DNA of 41,511 nt from Janthinobacterium lividum (GTDB lineage Bacteria; Pseudomonadota; Gammaproteobacteria; Burkholderiales; Burkholderiaceae_D): assembly GCF_011601275.1 (NCBI RefSeq), contig NZ_JAAOLY010000030.1:1-41511 (forward strand), written 5' to 3'. The notes below the pieces were generated by a model, which made no database searches, was not told the origin of the DNA, and was given only the letters and a program-made list of their open reading frames with translations. Position numbers and translations under genes: made by a program. This document shows, in pieces, positions 41,201 to 41,511 of the stretch (position 1 is its first letter; the number at the start of each line of letters is the position of its first letter).

Positions 41201-41511
41201 AACGTTGACGGCCTTGCCGGCACCCGCGTTCTTGTTGCCAAAGGCGGCGCTGCCCGCTACCGTCAGATTGTCGCCACTGATCCTGTCGTCGCCAAAGCCT
41301 ACCTGCGCGCCTGTCGTACCGTCGTACGTCTTGTTAATGCCGCTAAAACTCACGTTCAAGGTACGCGCCGCGATGTCGGCTGTGGTGCTGCCCGCATTGG
41401 CGTTCAGCACATAGTTGTCCGCATCGCCGCCGCTCAACGCCACGTTCGTCACCGTGACGGTTTTTCCAATACCCGCGTTCTTGTTGCCAAAGGCGGCGCT
41501 GCCCGCCACCG
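38255..41511 (-). CDS. Giant YDG-repeat, FHA-like surface adhesin (5' part outside window)
   Basis: At least 1085 residues are visible; the frame runs through the right edge, so the N-terminus (signal peptide, TPS secretion domain if present) is not seen. From the edge inward there are one partial and five near-identical 83-residue YDG repeats (each with NKTYDGTTGAQV, GSAAFGNKNAG, SGGDAGNYVL and STTADIA), two diverged YDG repeats, then an autotransporter-associated segment (GNGLWSDAANWDGG), and a long Gly/Ser/Asn/Ala beta-helix region (GGNVSVTAHSPVTVNGKI, SVTAGRDISVGG). The C-terminus is polar (KPDDKKKDSKDVADATDKP...KKMYCN) with no beta-barrel, so secretion by a two-partner (TpsB) system is more likely than autotransport (inference). 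It precedes and overlaps the FecR gene. Confidence 0.88.
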   Translation of the reverse strand, partial: VAGSAAFGNKNAGIGKTVTVTNVALSGGDADNYVLNANAGSTTADIAARTLNVSFSGINKTYDGTTGAQVGFGDDRISGDNLTVAGSAAFGNKNAGAGKAVNVTNVALSGGDADNYVLNANAGSTTADIAARTLNVSFNGVNKTYDGTTGAQVSFGDDRIQGDALTVAGSAAFGNKNAGVGKAVNVSNVGVSGGDAGNYVLNANAGSTTADIAARTLNVSFNGVNKTYDGTTGAQVNFGDDRVQGDALTVAGSAAFGNKNAGVGKAVNVTNVALSGGDAGNYVLGANSGSTTADIAARTLNVSFNGVNKTYDGTTGAQVNFGDDRIQGDALTVAGSAAFGNKNAGVGKAVTVTNVGVSGGDAGNYVLGANSGSTTADIAARTLNVSFNGVNKTYDGTTGAQVSFGDDRIQGDTLTVAGNAAFGNKNAGTGKAVNVTNVALSGGDAGNYVLGANAGSTTADIGARALNLSGVAGSKVYDGTTGAQLSLGDDRVAGDSLIASAVANFADKNVGAGKAVQVSGAALTGADAGNYFIVLPTGLLASITPASLTLAGLSAAGKVYDGTTSATVSASANGVLGQDVVSVVGGSGSFADKNAGAGKLVTVSGFRLAGADAGNYTLETTGGTAQASIAQKQLSTWIGSGNGLWSDAANWDGGVVPEGANVLAVDFTNSKGIVTYSAAAGSTILKNLNSATGLLLTGGSLTLGESALDRSVLGGLAGLEINGGSLLLNGSLSADRYAQGGGLLSGSGNLLVANSFNQTAGAIRLAGQLAITQAAGDLRFASVAANTVQLSALNGAISQDGALLAGSVAAQARDGIVLGNAGNQVGSFTASNSAGGGIALNNTSAPGTLSLGTLVTGAGNISIDNTGGVAAGNINANGGNVSVTAHSPVTVNGKIAGNNIALNASTDVQLGDGAQLEAAREVSVTAGRDISVGGNAKIVSGGNFSASAGASVRFADTASVTLPATGSMSVLAKTGSITGDSGVRVNRQRSGATLLAPNGTVNMADAIFLPSTTIDPPVIDPATSAAIDDALRIIKQADRANDPLASTPSAKPDDKKKDSKDVADATDKPTGYKFDDPAKKMYCN
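39620..41511 (-). repeat. Tandem 249-bp YDG repeat array
   Basis: Units of exactly 249 bp at 41368-41120, 41119-40871, 40870-40622, 40621-40373 and 40372-40124, preceded by a partial unit to the right edge and followed by diverged units at 40123-39878 (246 bp) and 39877-39620 (258 bp). The five core units differ at only a few residues (for example NVALSGG versus NVGVSGG, NANAGST versus GANSGST). The array likely continues beyond the window. Confidence 0.93.

Overview
The window reads as a chromosomal segment of a GC-rich betaproteobacterium of the Burkholderiales, most likely Oxalobacteraceae (Janthinobacterium/Massilia/Duganella type). This is inferred from gene content and protein style (Porin_4-type porin, Bug/TctC receptor, TctDE, AlaA-Hom order, split ArnA); no rRNA or marker gene is present to prove it. 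I saw no tRNA, rRNA, insertion sequence, prophage or CRISPR array. Coding density is high and most intergenic gaps are below 300 bp.

Layout. 1-4293: DUF2339 (cut by the left edge) and DUF3999 membrane/envelope pair. 4331-6889: an HTH regulator diverging from a three-gene operon of two paralogous small exported proteins and a DUF2145 protein, with two dyads sharing the half-site GTAGC between them. 6938-15553: a transport module, porin-TctC/Bug receptor-ABC binding protein-fused permease-ATPase on the minus strand, diverging from a TctD/TctE-type two-component system. 15575-18648: RraB-like protein, a bidirectional terminator, homoserine dehydrogenase and AlaA aminotransferase. 19072-26433: a Mth938-domain gene coupled to arnT, then arnB, arnC, the two halves of ArnA as separate genes, and arnD, the pathway adding L-Ara4N to lipid A (polymyxin resistance). 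26509-29885: a BCP/PrxQ-type peroxiredoxin lacking the usual second cysteine, a PIN-PhoH protein with a long Ala/Pro/Lys leader, and a membrane protein that looks like a catalytically dead M50 (site-2) protease. 29924-33517: a serine beta-lactamase-like hydrolase with an apparent C-terminal frameshift, a YidD-domain protein with a cysteine-rich tail, a promoter-terminator pair that may define a ~60-nt RNA, and a bestrophin-family channel. 33520-37489: a copper module, copZ converging on copA-cueR-GST, with MerR/CueR-type 19-bp-spacer promoters before copZ and copA. 37528-41511: a secreted FecR-domain protein and the C-terminal part of a giant YDG-repeat, FHA-like adhesin made of near-identical 249-bp repeats, cut by the right edge.

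The best candidates for something undescribed are (i) the regulator/two-paralog/DUF2145 operon at 4331-6889, (ii) the porin-TctC-ABC-TctDE hybrid in which an ABC transporter stands where TctA/TctB would be expected, (iii) the degenerate M50 protein at 29211-29885, and (iv) the cysteine-rich YidD-like protein and putative short RNA before the bestrophin gene. Positions, motifs and repeats were read directly; family names rest on recognition of sequence patterns, without database searches.
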